40,458 bases of DNA from an uncultured Pelagibacteraceae bacterium (GCA_902546085.1 CACCIO010000007.1:1-40458), one strand, 5' to 3'; counted from the stretch's first letter, positions 8,293 to 18,774 are shown. The notes: generated by a model not told the origin, from the letters alone. A program made the numbers and translations.

Positions 8293-8709
8293 ATGGCATT
8301 TAAATTAAATCGTTCTTCCAAAGAACCAATGAGTGAAATAAATGTTACTCCCTTTGTGGATGTAATGCTTGTATTATTAATAATTTTTATGGTTACAGCA
8401 CCATTGTTAACTGTAGGTGTTCAGGTTGATTTACCAGAAAGTTCAGCAGACTCTTTACCAGAAGAAACAGAACCTTTAACACTTTCAATTAATGCAAAAG
8501 GTGAAATTTTTATTCAAGAAGCAAAAGTTGAATACGACAATATTATTGCAAAGGTTTTAGCGGTTTCAAAAAATAGAACTGATACCAGAATTTATGTTAG
8601 GGGTGATAAAACTATAAATTATGGAAGAGTTTTAGAAATAATGGGATTATTATCAGGATCTGGTTTTACTAAAGTAGCATTGATTTCAGAACCGTATAAA
8701 CAAAGGTAA
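8293..8709 (+). CDS. tolR: Tol-Pal system protein TolR
   Basis: Partner of TolQ. The 138-residue protein has a short cytoplasmic N-terminus with EINVTPFVDVMLVLLIIFM, the ExbD/TolR signature. Asp23 in the membrane helix is the expected proton-carrying residue. The helix covers about residues 20-40; the rest is the periplasmic domain, ending in RVLEIMGLLSGSGFTKVALISE. It starts directly after the tolQ stop and tolA follows five bases later, so the three are one translational block. Confidence 0.96.
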   Translation: MAFKLNRSSKEPMSEINVTPFVDVMLVLLIIFMVTAPLLTVGVQVDLPESSADSLPEETEPLTLSINAKGEIFIQEAKVEYDNIIAKVLAVSKNRTDTRIYVRGDKTINYGRVLEIMGLLSGSGFTKVALISEPYKQR

Positions 8710-8714
8710 TTAAA

Positions 8715-9578
8715 GTGAATAGAAGTTTAATTATTTCTTCTGCTTTACATGCTTTGTTAATTTTCATTACAGCTTTGAGCTTACCTTTTTTGGCAAAGAA
8801 ACCACTTGATGTTCCACCAATTGTGTCGGTTGAGTTAATTCAAATAGCAGAAAAAACTAATATTCCATTTGCACCTAAGGCAAAAAAAATAATTGAGAAA
8901 GTAAAAGAGAAAGAGAAAAAACTTGTTTCAGAGCAGGCTCCACCAAAAAAAGTAGAAAAAACTAAAACAAAAACTGTTCTGGCTCCCGATCAAAATAATA
9001 AAAAAATAGAGAATGAAATACCTGAAGCGATTCCACTTCCAGATAAAACATTAAAAAAGGTTGAAACCAAAGAGGAAAAAAAACAAAATCCTGAAAAAGT
9101 AGATGATGAAGTTAAACAGGTATCAGAATTTGAAAAAAAAGATTTATTTGATCCAAATAACATTGCTGCTTTAATTGACAAATCAAAAGAAGAGAGCGCT
9201 GAAGTTTTAAAAACAAATGACGACATTACTCAAGATCAAGAAAGAAATGTAGAAAATACAGGTCTTACACTAAGCGAAGAGGATGCTCTTAAGGCACAAA
9301 TATTTGGATGTTGGAGTATTCCATTAGGATTGCCATATAATGAAAATCTCTTAGTAAGAATAAAGCTAAAATTAAAACCTGATGGAACTGTATCAAAAAC
9401 AGAAATTCTCGACCATGCAAGAATGAATAAACCAGGCCAAGGATTTTACAAAGTTTTAGCAGAAAGTGCTTTGAGAGCTGTCAAGTTATGCCAACCATTA
9501 AGAGTTCCAACGACTGGATACGAAAGATGGAAAGAATTACAATTAAATTTTGATGCAAGAGAGATGCTAGAAGGGTAG
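8715..9578 (+). CDS. tolA: Tol-Pal system protein TolA
   Basis: Periplasm-spanning arm that links TolQR to TolB/Pal. One N-terminal membrane helix (about residues 4-25) anchors it. The region from about 50 to 190 is a Lys/Glu-rich extended or coiled segment, and residues 195-287 form the TolA/TonB-like C-terminal domain (CWSIPLG, LVRIKLKLKPDG, ESALRAVKLCQPL). The two Cys residues in that domain could form a disulfide. The start is GTG at 8715, which gives the proper short cytoplasmic N-terminus. Sequence identity in this family is low, so the call rests on architecture plus position between tolR and tolB. Confidence 0.9.
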   Translation: MNRSLIISSALHALLIFITALSLPFLAKKPLDVPPIVSVELIQIAEKTNIPFAPKAKKIIEKVKEKEKKLVSEQAPPKKVEKTKTKTVLAPDQNNKKIENEIPEAIPLPDKTLKKVETKEEKKQNPEKVDDEVKQVSEFEKKDLFDPNNIAALIDKSKEESAEVLKTNDDITQDQERNVENTGLTLSEEDALKAQIFGCWSIPLGLPYNENLLVRIKLKLKPDGTVSKTEILDHARMNKPGQGFYKVLAESALRAVKLCQPLRVPTTGYERWKELQLNFDAREMLEG

Positions 9579-9589
9579 TATAAATAAAA

Positions 9590-10930
9590 ATGTTTAAAAA
9601 AATTTTAAGTTTATTATTAATTTTGTTTCCTATTAACGCTTTTGCTTTAATTGAAGTAGATATAACTAGAGGTAATTTAAATCCTCTTCCTCTGGCAGTT
9701 TCTCCTTTATCAATTGATGAAAATTCTAGAAAAGATTTTGAAAAAATTCTCGAAAAAGAAAATATTGGTTCTGAAATATCAAATATTGTTGAAATTAATT
9801 TGAGGACTTCGGGATTATTTAATCCTCTTGATAAAAAGGCTTTTTTACAAGCTCCTGATATTGCAAATTTAAAACCAAGATTTGAAGATTGGAATTTAAT
9901 TAAAGCGCAAGCACTTATAACTGGAAAAGTAAATTATATCGACGGCAAATTAAGAGTAGAGTTTAGGTTATGGGATGTCTTAGCTGCAAAAGAGATGATG
10001 GCACTAGCCTTTACTACTGTTCCAACAAACTGGAGAAGAGTAGGTCATATCATTTCAGATAAAGTTTATGAAAGGCTTACAGGTGAAAAAGGATATTTTG
10101 ATACCAGAATAATTTATGTATCAGAAGAGGGACCTAAAACTCAAAGAATAAAAAAATTAGCTATAATGGATCAAGATGGTGAAAATAATACATTCTTAAC
10201 TTTAGGAAATGAATTAGTACTAACTCCAAGATTTAATCCAACCAGTCAAATGGTAACTTACTTATCCTATTTTAAAAACATGCCTAGAGTTTATCTCTTA
10301 GATATTGAAACTGGTACCCAAGAAGTAGTTGGAGATTTCCCTGGTATGACTTTCGCACCAAGATTTTCACCTGATGGAAAAAAAATTATAATGAGTTTTG
10401 CTAAAGATGGAAAGTCTGATATTTACACTATGAATTTAGAAAATAGGATAGTTGAAAAAATTACCAACCATCCGTCAATTGATACATCTCCATCATATTC
10501 TCCAGATGGAAAATATATAACATTTAATTCTGATAGAAGTGGTTATCAGCAAATTTATGTAATGAAAAACGATGGTTCTGACGTAAAGAGAATTTCTTTT
10601 GGAAATGGTTTGTATGGAACTCCTGTTTGGTCACCAAGGGGTGATTTAATTGCATTTACAAAATTACATAAAGGAAAATTTTATATTGGTGTAATGAGAA
10701 CTGATGGCAGTGGTGAAAGACTATTGACGGAAAATTATTATCAAGAAGCTCCATCCTGGTCTCCAAATGGTAGAGTACTTATTTTTTATAGAGAAACCAA
10801 AACTAACGCTAAAGGAGAGGGCTTTTCCGCAAAATTATGGTCCATAGATTTAACAGGTTACAATGAACGTCAAATTAAGACCCCAACTGATGCATCAGAC
10901 CCATCATGGTCGTCATTATTAAGTAATTAG
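9590..10930 (+). CDS. tolB: Tol-Pal system translocation protein TolB
   Basis: Periplasmic beta-propeller that binds Pal and the TolA end. The first 19 or so residues ([19 protein letters not shown]) are a signal peptide. An N-terminal alpha/beta domain reaches to about residue 165, followed by repeated propeller blades with [25 protein letters not shown] and [10 protein letters not shown] motifs, typical of TolB. The 446-residue length is normal. It follows tolA by 11 bases and pal comes next, completing the canonical order. Confidence 0.97.
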   Translation: MFKKILSLLLILFPINAFALIEVDITRGNLNPLPLAVSPLSIDENSRKDFEKILEKENIGSEISNIVEINLRTSGLFNPLDKKAFLQAPDIANLKPRFEDWNLIKAQALITGKVNYIDGKLRVEFRLWDVLAAKEMMALAFTTVPTNWRRVGHIISDKVYERLTGEKGYFDTRIIYVSEEGPKTQRIKKLAIMDQDGENNTFLTLGNELVLTPRFNPTSQMVTYLSYFKNMPRVYLLDIETGTQEVVGDFPGMTFAPRFSPDGKKIIMSFAKDGKSDIYTMNLENRIVEKITNHPSIDTSPSYSPDGKYITFNSDRSGYQQIYVMKNDGSDVKRISFGNGLYGTPVWSPRGDLIAFTKLHKGKFYIGVMRTDGSGERLLTENYYQEAPSWSPNGRVLIFYRETKTNAKGEGFSAKLWSIDLTGYNERQIKTPTDASDPSWSSLLSN

Positions 10931-11028
10931 TAGATTAATTATTTGAAATTTCTTGATTTTTAGACTTGAAACCTCTATTTACTTGTGAAAAAGTTAAGAA
11001 ATTGAAATTAGCAGCAAGGAGCAATTTA

Positions 11029-11523
11029 ATGAGATTAAGCAAAATTTTAAAAAACACACTTTTAGTATTAACAGCTTGTTTGGTGTTATCTGCATGTGCA
11101 ACAAAAAAAGAAATAGAAACAACAGATATAAAAGGTCAAATGCAGGGTGATGTTTATACAGGAACAGACACGGTAGAATATTTAGCTGATGGTGTTCCAG
11201 ATAGAGTTTTCTTTGCAACAAACGAGTCTATTTTAACAACTGCATCTAGAGAAACTTTAAGAGCTCAAGCAGCTTGGTTAAGAAAAAACCCGAGCATAAA
11301 TGTAGTGCTTGAAGGTCATGCTGACGAAAGAGGGACTAGAGAATACAACTTAGCACTTGGTGAAAGAAGGGCTAACGCAGCAAAAGATTATCTAATGACG
11401 TATGGAGTATCGTCAGACAGAATAACGGTATTAAGTTATGGTAAAGAGAGACCAGTTGACTCTGGTTCTAATCCATTAGCTTGGTCAAAAAACAGAAGAT
11501 CAGTAACTGTTAAAGCAAATTAA
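11029..11523 (+). CDS. pal: Peptidoglycan-associated lipoprotein Pal
   Basis: Outer-membrane lipoprotein that binds peptidoglycan and TolB. The start chosen is the ATG at 11029, preceded by a strong Shine-Dalgarno AAGGAG at 11016-11021. It gives a lipoprotein signal (about 23 residues) ending in the lipobox LSAC; the reading frame is open further upstream to a TTG at 10966, but that extension would bury the signal peptide. The OmpA-type C-terminal domain carries the peptidoglycan-binding pattern VVLEGHADERGTREYNLALG and ends in NRRSVTVKAN. The product is 164 residues. It closes the tolQ-pal operon and is followed by an intrinsic terminator. Confidence 0.96.
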   Translation: MRLSKILKNTLLVLTACLVLSACATKKEIETTDIKGQMQGDVYTGTDTVEYLADGVPDRVFFATNESILTTASRETLRAQAAWLRKNPSINVVLEGHADERGTREYNLALGERRANAAKDYLMTYGVSSDRITVLSYGKERPVDSGSNPLAWSKNRRSVTVKAN

Positions 11524-11535
11524 TTCTTTTAAACT

Positions 11536-11576
11536 AAAGACCCTAAATTCATTATTGACTTTAGGGTCTTTTTTTT
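11536..11576 (+). terminator. Rho-independent terminator of the tol-pal operon
   Basis: A perfect 12-base-pair stem (AAAGACCCTAAA at 11536-11547 with TTTAGGGTCTTT at 11560-11571) encloses a 12-base loop and runs into an eight-T tract ending at 11576. It lies just downstream of the pal stop and upstream of cpoB. It is the clearest intrinsic terminator in the window. Confidence 0.92.
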
Positions 11577-11606
11577 GCCATTTTTATAACCATAAATCTA
11601 AGACAC

Positions 11607-12611
11607 ATGAGACTTACAATTAAGTTATTAATTTTAAAAATATCATTTATATTTAATTTAGTATTTATTAATTTTTCTATTGCAGATAATCACAATATCT
11701 ACGAAATTTTAGAAATTATAAAAAACGATCTTAAAACTCTTGAAAGGGCAGTTTACTCAGGATCAATTGAATTAAAAACAAATAATAATGATAATTCATC
11801 AGATCTAAATCAAAATTCTGAAGATGTCTTAACCAGACATTTGTTAAAATTGTCTGAAGTCGAAGATCAGTTTAGAGAACTTACCAATAAATTTGAGGAA
11901 ATTAATTTTAAATTAGATAAATTATCTACACGTGTTTCCAAAATTCAAGCTGATAATCAAATTAGATTTCAAGACATAGAGTCCAACATTAGTTCTGTAA
12001 ACATTGGTACTACAGAAAATCAATTAAGCTTAAAGCCAAAAATAGATGAAAATAAAGTTTTACCTGGAAGTTCGCAACCTCAAGATTTAGGAACTATTTC
12101 ATACAAGGATACTGAAACAAATGAAACTTCACAGCAAATTCAATCTGTTGATACAACAGCTTCAATTGTAACAGAAACCTTTCAGTCTGAAGAAAAAATA
12201 CTTCCTCAAGACTTAGATGTAGATAAGCAATATGAATTTGCAACAAGCTTTCTAAAAGTTGGAGACTATAGCACAGCAGAAAGAGCATTTAGGGAATTTG
12301 TTCTATCTAACCCTGATCATGAGTTAGCCGGTAGTGCACAATATTGGTATGCAGAAACATTCAGAATTAGACAATTATATACTGATGCAGCTTCTGCTTA
12401 TTTAGAGGGTTACCAAAAATATCCTAAAGGAAAAAAAGCTCCAATAAATCTATTAAAACTTGGAGTATCAATGGTTCAAATTGGCGAAAAAGACCAGGGA
12501 TGCAAAATGATAAATGGTGTAGAATTACAATATCCTAATGCAAATCAGTCTGTAATACAAAAAGCAAAATATGAGTCCAAAAAATTTGAATGTATCAAAC
12601 AAGACTCATAA
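11607..12611 (+). CDS. cpoB: Cell division coordinator CpoB (YbgF)
   Basis: Periplasmic Tol-Pal accessory protein that in E. coli coordinates peptidoglycan synthesis with outer-membrane constriction. A signal peptide covers about residues 1-26 (ending FSIADN). A coiled-coil trimerisation region follows (about 75-125, LSEVEDQFRELTNKFEEI), then a low-complexity linker, then TPR repeats from about 205 (QYEFATSFLKVGDYSTAERAF, AQYWYAETFRIRQLYTDAA, PINLLKLGVSMVQIGE). It is separated from pal by a terminator, so it probably has its own promoter and belongs to the next operon. The 3' end overlaps tilS by 41 bases. Confidence 0.9.
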   Translation: MRLTIKLLILKISFIFNLVFINFSIADNHNIYEILEIIKNDLKTLERAVYSGSIELKTNNNDNSSDLNQNSEDVLTRHLLKLSEVEDQFRELTNKFEEINFKLDKLSTRVSKIQADNQIRFQDIESNISSVNIGTTENQLSLKPKIDENKVLPGSSQPQDLGTISYKDTETNETSQQIQSVDTTASIVTETFQSEEKILPQDLDVDKQYEFATSFLKVGDYSTAERAFREFVLSNPDHELAGSAQYWYAETFRIRQLYTDAASAYLEGYQKYPKGKKAPINLLKLGVSMVQIGEKDQGCKMINGVELQYPNANQSVIQKAKYESKKFECIKQDS

Positions 12612-13599
12612 GTTTTTATTAAATAAATTAAAAGATAAACAAACTTCTAAAATTTATAACCAATTTGAAAAAAATCTAAAATTAAATGAGGATTTTATAA
12701 TTGCAGTTTCTGGTGGACCAGACAGTTTAGCTTTATGTTTTTTATCAAAAATTTATTCGATTAAAAAACATCTAAAAGTAAAATATTTACACGTTGATCA
12801 TAAACTTCGAAATAATTCAACTATAGAGGCAAAATTTGTAAAATTACTTCTAAAAAAATTGTCTGCTAATCTTGAGATTTTAACTTGGCTTGGCAAAAAA
12901 CCAAAAAGTAACATTCAATCTGTTGCAAGAGATAAAAGATATGAGCTTATGATCAACAAGGCAAAAAAATTAAAAATAAATAATATTTTATTAGGTCACC
13001 ATAAGGATGATTTTATAGAGAATTTTTTTATTAGAATTTTAAGAGGTAGTGGTTTAAATGGTATGATATCATTTGATCAAAAAACTAATCTTCACAATAT
13101 TAATTTAATTAGACCTTTATTAAAATTTTCTAAAGAAAATTTAGAATATATTACAAAAAAAGTTTTTAAAAATTACATCGAAGATCCCTCAAATAAAAAC
13201 GATGAATTTAAAAGAGTAAAAATTAGAAAATTTATAAAGAACTTAGAATTAGAGGGATTGGATAAAGATAAATTTTATCTTACGATTAAAAATTTAAAAT
13301 TTGCTAACGAGTCAATTAAATACTTTGTAGAAAAAAATTTAAAAGAAAATTCAACAATTTCAAATATTAATGGGTTTGTTATTTTGAATAAAAATTTTTT
13401 TCTTCAGCCAGAGGAAGTAGTTTTTAGGTCTCTCACAGAAGTGCTAAAAACTGTTGGTAAAAAATACTATCCAGTTAGAGGAAAAAAAATTAACAATTTA
13501 CTTTATCAAATTAAAAATCATAACTCATTAATGGCCACTTTAGGAAACTGTGTAATCAAGAAGGTAAATAACTCAGTAATAGTATCAAAAGAGCGTTAA
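12571..13599 (+). CDS. tilS: tRNA(Ile)-lysidine synthase TilS
   Basis: Converts C34 of the CAU-anticodon tRNA-Ile to lysidine so that it reads AUA, an essential step. The PP-loop ATPase motif SGGPDS is at about residues 47-52, with LHVDHKLR and the LLGHHKDDFIENFFIRILRG segment after it, as expected for the family. The product is 342 residues, slightly shorter than E. coli TilS. The ATG at 12571 overlaps the end of cpoB by 41 bases; a TTG at 12586 is the only close alternative, so the exact start is uncertain. Position before ftsH is conserved in Alphaproteobacteria. Confidence 0.92.
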   Translation: MSPKNLNVSNKTHKFLLNKLKDKQTSKIYNQFEKNLKLNEDFIIAVSGGPDSLALCFLSKIYSIKKHLKVKYLHVDHKLRNNSTIEAKFVKLLLKKLSANLEILTWLGKKPKSNIQSVARDKRYELMINKAKKLKINNILLGHHKDDFIENFFIRILRGSGLNGMISFDQKTNLHNINLIRPLLKFSKENLEYITKKVFKNYIEDPSNKNDEFKRVKIRKFIKNLELEGLDKDKFYLTIKNLKFANESIKYFVEKNLKENSTISNINGFVILNKNFFLQPEEVVFRSLTEVLKTVGKKYYPVRGKKINNLLYQIKNHNSLMATLGNCVIKKVNNSVIVSKER

Positions 13600-13662
13600 A
13601 GTTGGTATAATAACTGATATTTTGTCACTTGTTAATTTAATAATAATTCTTATTTTAAACGT

Positions 13663-15570
13663 ATGAATTTAAAAAATCTCGCAATGTGGGCAATTATAGT
13701 TTTTTTAACTATAGGTCTTTATAACATGTTTAAAAATCCACAGTCTAATGTTAGAGGTGGAAATCAAATAATATTTTCAGATTTTTTAAATTCAGTTGAA
13801 AATGGTGAAGTTCTAAAAGTTGAGATTCAGGGTAATAACATCAAAGGTACTTATTCGAATGGAAATTCTTTTTCAACCTATGCTCCTAATGATCCAAACC
13901 TTATAGAAAAATTATCTGAAAAAGGCGTTAGTATTTCAGCAGCACCTTTAGATGAAAAAATGCCTTCATTGTTTGGTGTACTATTATCATGGTTTCCCAT
14001 GTTATTGCTTATTGCAGTATGGATTTTCTTTATGAGACAAATGCAAGGTGGCAAAGGTGGCGCAATGGGATTTGGAAAATCAAAAGCTAAAATGATGAAT
14101 GAATTAAAAGGAAAAGTTACTTTTAATGATGTTGCTGGTGTTGAGGAAGCTAAAGAAGAAGTAGAGGAAATAGTAGAGTTTTTAAAAGATCCAAAAAAAT
14201 TTAGTAGGTTGGGTGGTAAAATTCCAAGAGGAGCTTTACTTGTTGGTCCTCCAGGAACAGGTAAAACTTTATTAGCAAGAGCAATTGCGGGTGAAGCAGG
14301 AGTTCCATTTTTCACTATTTCAGGTTCTGATTTTGTTGAGATGTTTGTTGGAGTTGGAGCATCTAGAGTAAGAGACATGTTTGAACAAGGTAAAAAAAAT
14401 TCTCCATGTATTATTTTTATAGATGAGATAGATGCTGTTGGAAGAAGTAGAGGGGCAGGTCTAGGAGGTGGAAATGATGAGAGAGAACAAACTTTAAACC
14501 AGTTGTTGGTTGAAATGGATGGTTTTGATACAAACGAAGGTGTTATAATTATAGCTGCAACAAACAGACCAGATGTTCTCGATCCAGCTTTATTAAGACC
14601 AGGAAGATTTGATAGGCAGGTTGTAGTTTCAAACCCAGATATTATAGGAAGAGAAAAAATTTTAAAAGTTCATGTGAAAAAAATAAAGATGGCGCCAGAT
14701 GTTAATTTAAGAACAATTGCAAGAGGTACGCCAGGATTTTCAGGAGCTGATCTTGCAAATATAGTTAATGAAGCAGCTTTATTAGCAGCGAGAAAAAATA
14801 AAAGGATAGTCACGTTACTAGAATTTGAAGAAGCAAAAGATAAAGTTATGATGGGTGCTGAAAGACGTTCAATGGTTATGACAGAAGATGAGAAAAAACT
14901 TACTGCATACCACGAAGGTGGACATGCTCTAGTGTCATTTAATATGCCAAGTTATGATCCAATTCATAAGGCTACTATTATTCCTAGAGGAAGAGCTCTT
15001 GGAATGGTGATGAACTTACCTGAGAGAGATAAACACGGTTACTCAATAAAATATCTTAAAGCAAGACTAGCTGTTTGTTTTGGAGGAAGAGTGGCTGAAG
15101 AATTAATTTTTGGAAAAGACAATATATCTACAGGAGCAGGTGGAGGAAATGGATCAGATATAAATCAAGCTACACAGTTAGCAAGAGCAATGGTCACAAA
15201 ATATGGAATGAGCGAGGAAATGGGTCCAGTTGAATATGGGGAAAACCAAGAGGAAGTGTTTTTAGGAAGATCTGTTACTCAAACTCAATCAGTATCAGAG
15301 GAGGTTGCTCAGAAAATTGATAAAGAAATAAGAAAACTTGTAGATGAAGGATACAACCAAGCTAAGAAAATTTTAACAGAAAAAATTGATGATCTACATA
15401 AAATTGCAAAAGCTCTAATAACTTATGAAACTTTAACTGGTGAAGAAATAGAAAATATTATTAATAAAAATTTGTATCCTAAAGATAAAATTTTAGACAA
15501 TCCAGAGTCAAAAGATGATCAAGACTCAGCCTTGGGTGCACTAGGTTTGAAACCAAAAATTGTTCATTAA
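13663..15570 (+). CDS. ftsH: ATP-dependent zinc metalloprotease FtsH
   Basis: Membrane-anchored AAA+ protease that degrades misfolded membrane proteins and short-lived regulators such as RpoH in E. coli. Two membrane segments (about residues 5-23 and 105-124) flank a periplasmic domain. The AAA module has Walker A GPPGTGKT near residue 195, Walker B FIDEID and the second region of homology [19 protein letters not shown]. The zinc site HEGGH lies near residue 417 (HExxH consensus, with Gly in the usual Ala position). The length of 635 is normal. rpoH, a probable substrate, lies at 20 kb in the same window. Confidence 0.97.
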   Translation: MNLKNLAMWAIIVFLTIGLYNMFKNPQSNVRGGNQIIFSDFLNSVENGEVLKVEIQGNNIKGTYSNGNSFSTYAPNDPNLIEKLSEKGVSISAAPLDEKMPSLFGVLLSWFPMLLLIAVWIFFMRQMQGGKGGAMGFGKSKAKMMNELKGKVTFNDVAGVEEAKEEVEEIVEFLKDPKKFSRLGGKIPRGALLVGPPGTGKTLLARAIAGEAGVPFFTISGSDFVEMFVGVGASRVRDMFEQGKKNSPCIIFIDEIDAVGRSRGAGLGGGNDEREQTLNQLLVEMDGFDTNEGVIIIAATNRPDVLDPALLRPGRFDRQVVVSNPDIIGREKILKVHVKKIKMAPDVNLRTIARGTPGFSGADLANIVNEAALLAARKNKRIVTLLEFEEAKDKVMMGAERRSMVMTEDEKKLTAYHEGGHALVSFNMPSYDPIHKATIIPRGRALGMVMNLPERDKHGYSIKYLKARLAVCFGGRVAEELIFGKDNISTGAGGGNGSDINQATQLARAMVTKYGMSEEMGPVEYGENQEEVFLGRSVTQTQSVSEEVAQKIDKEIRKLVDEGYNQAKKILTEKIDDLHKIAKALITYETLTGEEIENIINKNLYPKDKILDNPESKDDQDSALGALGLKPKIVH

Positions 15571-15576
15571 TAAATA

Positions 15577-16629
15577 ATGCCAAGATATTACACAAGAGCG
15601 TGTAATTTCTATTTTGGTAAACAATCAAAAATTTTAGTAAATAAAAAAAAATCTATTCCTCTACATCAGATCAAAGAAATATCTTTTGACCATGTTGAGA
15701 TAATTACAAGAAAAACAATTAGAAGAATTTCAATAAATAAAATTAAAAACTTACCAATAACCCTAAAAACAAAAATAAATTTAGATTTAAATAAAATTAA
15801 GTCAAAAAAAAAAAATTTTTCAAATTTAAATTTTAAAAAAATTCCAAATATATTAGGTATTTTAAATTTAACTCCTGATAGTTTTTCCGACGGAGGAAAA
15901 TTTAATAAAAAAAATAAAGGTGTTAGTCATGCAATTAATTTGTATAAAAATGGTGCATCATTAGTAGATGTTGGTGGAGAGTCTACAAGACCAGGATCGA
16001 AGGAAGTGAATGAAAAGATAGAATGGTATAGAATTAATAAGACATTAAAGTTAATTGTAAAAAAAATACCAATATCTTTAGACACAAGAAAATCCAGAAT
16101 TATGGAAAATGGTATCAGTATGGGGGTTAAACTTATTAATGATGTTTCGGGATTAAGTTATGATCCCAAAACAATAAATATTTTAAAAAAGTATAAAATT
16201 CCATTTGTAATACAGCATTCAGTTGGGACACCAGAAAATATGCAAAAGAAAGCGAAATACAAAAATGAATTATTAGATATTTATGATTATTTTGAAGATA
16301 AGATTAAGTTAATAAGATCTAAGGGTATTAAACATAATAATATAATTTTAGATCCTGGAATTGGATTTGGAAAAAATTTGAAACATAATATGAATCTTTT
16401 AAGACGTGTTTCTATTTTTCATTCATTGGGTTTTCCTATACTAGTAGGGAATTCAAGAAAAAGATTTATTAAAGATATATCAAAAAAAAATGACAGCAAA
16501 ACAAGGATCGGTGGAACCATGGCTTCTTCAGTATATCTTTTAATGCAAGGAATTCAGATTTTAAGAATTCATGATGTTAATGAAGTTAAGCAAGGTATTA
16601 AAGTTTTTAATGAGATAGTCAAAAATTAA
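15577..16629 (+). CDS. folP: Dihydropteroate synthase
   Basis: Condenses p-aminobenzoate with the pterin pyrophosphate in folate synthesis. The catalytic TIM barrel starts near residue 88 with ILGILNLTPDSFSDGGKF, followed by DVGGESTRPGS, SLDTRKS, INDVSG, DPGIGFGK and GNSRKRF, all family signatures. The first 85 or so residues form a basic extension absent from E. coli FolP; longer N-termini of this kind occur in other alphaproteobacterial FolP proteins as I recall. It starts seven bases after ftsH, and its TAA overlaps the glmM ATG by one base. Confidence 0.93.
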   Translation: MPRYYTRACNFYFGKQSKILVNKKKSIPLHQIKEISFDHVEIITRKTIRRISINKIKNLPITLKTKINLDLNKIKSKKKNFSNLNFKKIPNILGILNLTPDSFSDGGKFNKKNKGVSHAINLYKNGASLVDVGGESTRPGSKEVNEKIEWYRINKTLKLIVKKIPISLDTRKSRIMENGISMGVKLINDVSGLSYDPKTINILKKYKIPFVIQHSVGTPENMQKKAKYKNELLDIYDYFEDKIKLIRSKGIKHNNIILDPGIGFGKNLKHNMNLLRRVSIFHSLGFPILVGNSRKRFIKDISKKNDSKTRIGGTMASSVYLLMQGIQILRIHDVNEVKQGIKVFNEIVKN

Positions 16630-17960
16630 TGACAAAAAAATATTTTGGGACAGATGGAATAAGAGGAGCAGTTAATAGCAAATATATAAATGGAGATATG
16701 TTCTTTAAATTTGGACTTGCTAGTGGAACATACTTTAAATCTCAAAAAAAAAGAAAACAAACAGCAATAATTGCAAAAGATACGAGATTGTCAGGATATA
16801 CACTTGAGCCAGCTCTTGTTTCAGGTTTGGCTTCAGCTGGTATGCATGTTTATACTCTTGGACCCTTACCAACTAATGGTTTGGCTATGCTAACAAAAGA
16901 AATGAAGGCTAATATGGGTATTATGATCACCGCCTCTCACAATCCACACTTTGACAATGGTTTAAAATTGTTTGGTCCTGATGGAATGAAATTATCAGAT
17001 AAAATAGAAAAAAAAATTGAGGGACTTATAGATAAAAAAATCTCAAAAAACCTCTCACATTCTGAAAAATTAGGAAGAGTTAAAAGATTAGAAACAGGTA
17101 CAAAAAAATATATTAAAATATTAAAAAAAAATTTCACTAAAGAGTTCAATTTAAGAGGACTAAGAATAGTAATCGATTGTGCAAATGGTGCTGGTTATAA
17201 GGCAGGTCCTGAATTATTGAAATCATTAGGAGCTAAAGTTATAGCAATAGGAGTTAAACCAAATGGTTTAAACATTAACAAAAAATGTGGATCAACTTTT
17301 CCAAGAAAAATCAGATCTGCTGTAAAAAAATATAAAGCACACATTGGAATATCTTTAGATGGGGATGCTGATAGAATTATAATGTGTGATGAAAAGAGCA
17401 ATATAATAGATGGAGATCAAATTATAGCTGCTTTAGCAACAAGATGGAAAAATAAAAAAATGTTAAAAGGGGGAGTTGTTGGAACATTAATGTCAAATTA
17501 TGGGTTAGAAAAATATTTTAAATCAAAAGGAATAAAATTTCTAAGGGCAAATGTAGGAGATAGATATGTTAAAGAAAAAATGCAGAAATATAATTTTAAT
17601 TTAGGTGGTGAACAATCGGGACATATTATTTTAGGTAAATTTGCAACTACAGGAGATGGTTTGCTTGTAGCTTTAGAAGCTCTTTTTGCTTTAAGAAAAG
17701 GAAAAAAGTCGAGTGAATTTTTTGATCAATTTAAGAAAACACCTCAACTTTTAGAAAATATTGAAGTAAAAGATAAAAATATTATTAACAAACCAGAAAT
17801 AAAAAAAATTATAAAAAATGCAGATAAATTAATTAAAGGCATAGGAAGAATTTTAGTAAGAAAATCAGGAACAGAGTCTAAAATAAGAGTAATGGGAGAA
17901 AGTGAAAATAAAGCTATTTTATACAAATGTGTAAATATGATCACGAAAAAAATTAAATAA
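16629..17960 (+). CDS. glmM: Phosphoglucosamine mutase
   Basis: Interconverts glucosamine 6-phosphate and glucosamine 1-phosphate for peptidoglycan and lipopolysaccharide precursors. Markers in order: YFGTDGIRG at the N-terminus, the phosphoserine loop MITASHNPHFDNGLK, the metal loop SLDGDADRIIM, the sugar-binding GGEQSGHII, and RKSGTESKIRVMGE at the phosphate-binding end. The 443-residue length is standard. It overlaps folP by one base, and the next gene begins one base after its stop, so it is part of the ftsH-folP-glmM-thiD-purA run. Confidence 0.96.
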   Translation: MTKKYFGTDGIRGAVNSKYINGDMFFKFGLASGTYFKSQKKRKQTAIIAKDTRLSGYTLEPALVSGLASAGMHVYTLGPLPTNGLAMLTKEMKANMGIMITASHNPHFDNGLKLFGPDGMKLSDKIEKKIEGLIDKKISKNLSHSEKLGRVKRLETGTKKYIKILKKNFTKEFNLRGLRIVIDCANGAGYKAGPELLKSLGAKVIAIGVKPNGLNINKKCGSTFPRKIRSAVKKYKAHIGISLDGDADRIIMCDEKSNIIDGDQIIAALATRWKNKKMLKGGVVGTLMSNYGLEKYFKSKGIKFLRANVGDRYVKEKMQKYNFNLGGEQSGHIILGKFATTGDGLLVALEALFALRKGKKSSEFFDQFKKTPQLLENIEVKDKNIINKPEIKKIIKNADKLIKGIGRILVRKSGTESKIRVMGESENKAILYKCVNMITKKIK

Positions 17961-17961
17961 A

Positions 17962-18774
17962 TTGAAACCAAATTCTAAAATTTTAATTATTGCAGGATCT
18001 GATTCTTCTGGAGGAGCAGGTATTCAGGCTGATATAAAAACTGTTACAGCTCTAGGTTCTTATGCAATGACAGCAATAACTGCAGTTACATCACAAAATA
18101 CCACAGGTGTAAAATCAATTGTTGGTATTAATCCAAAAGAAATTTTTAATCAAATTATTTATAGCTGTGAAGATATAAGACCTGATGCAATAAAAATTGG
18201 TATGCTGCATTCTCCAGAAGTTATTAGAATGGTGCTAAAAGCTTTGGATGTAATTAAAGTTAAAAAAATAGTATTAGATCCAGTGATGGTTGCCAAAGGA
18301 GGGGCTAAACTTATAGATACTAAAGCTATTCAATTATTAAAATTAAAATTAATTAAAAAAGTATTACTTATTACCCCCAATATCCCAGAGGCAGAAATTT
18401 TGACTAAAACAACAATTATAACAAAAGAAGATATGATTTTTGCTGCTAATAAACTTATAGGATTAGGAGCCAAAAATGTAATTATAAAAGGTGGTCATTT
18501 AAAACACAAAAATATAATAGATATTTTAATAAACAAAAAAGACATAAAGATCTTCAAAAGTGAGCGTCACAAAACAAAGAATACCCATGGTACAGGTTGT
18601 ACATTATCTAGCTCAGTTACAACTTTTTTATCATGTGGAAAAACTTTAAAGAAATCTTGTGAGCTAGGAATTAAGTATGTAAATTCTGCAATTAAATCAA
18701 ACCCGAAATATGGAAAAAGTCATGGCCCAATTAACCATCTCACTTCCTTAAAAGTAAACAGAAAATTTAAATAA
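17962..18774 (+). CDS. thiD: Hydroxymethylpyrimidine (phosphate) kinase ThiD
   Basis: Phosphorylates HMP and HMP-phosphate to HMP-diphosphate, the pyrimidine half of thiamine. The N-terminal [19 protein letters not shown], the central [30 protein letters not shown] and the anion-hole motif [11 protein letters not shown] are ribokinase/ThiD signatures. It is 270 residues long. The start is TTG at 17962; no ATG or GTG lies in frame close to the conserved N-terminus. Cultured SAR11 strains are reported to need external HMP because thiC is missing, which would make this kinase the entry point (established for isolates, inferred here). It abuts purA with a one-base overlap. Confidence 0.93.
   Translation: MKPNSKILIIAGSDSSGGAGIQADIKTVTALGSYAMTAITAVTSQNTTGVKSIVGINPKEIFNQIIYSCEDIRPDAIKIGMLHSPEVIRMVLKALDVIKVKKIVLDPVMVAKGGAKLIDTKAIQLLKLKLIKKVLLITPNIPEAEILTKTTIITKEDMIFAANKLIGLGAKNVIIKGGHLKHKNIIDILINKKDIKIFKSERHKTKNTHGTGCTLSSSVTTFLSCGKTLKKSCELGIKYVNSAIKSNPKYGKSHGPINHLTSLKVNRKFK

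Noticed and set aside
13620..13662. Possible sigma-32 promoter before ftsH
   Set aside because: TTGTCA is present but neither a sigma-32 -10 (CCCCAT-type) nor a well-spaced TATAAT can be placed.
13878..14378. Minus-strand open frame of 166 codons opposite ftsH
   Set aside because: It mirrors the conserved FtsH AAA domain; no start signal or family pattern.
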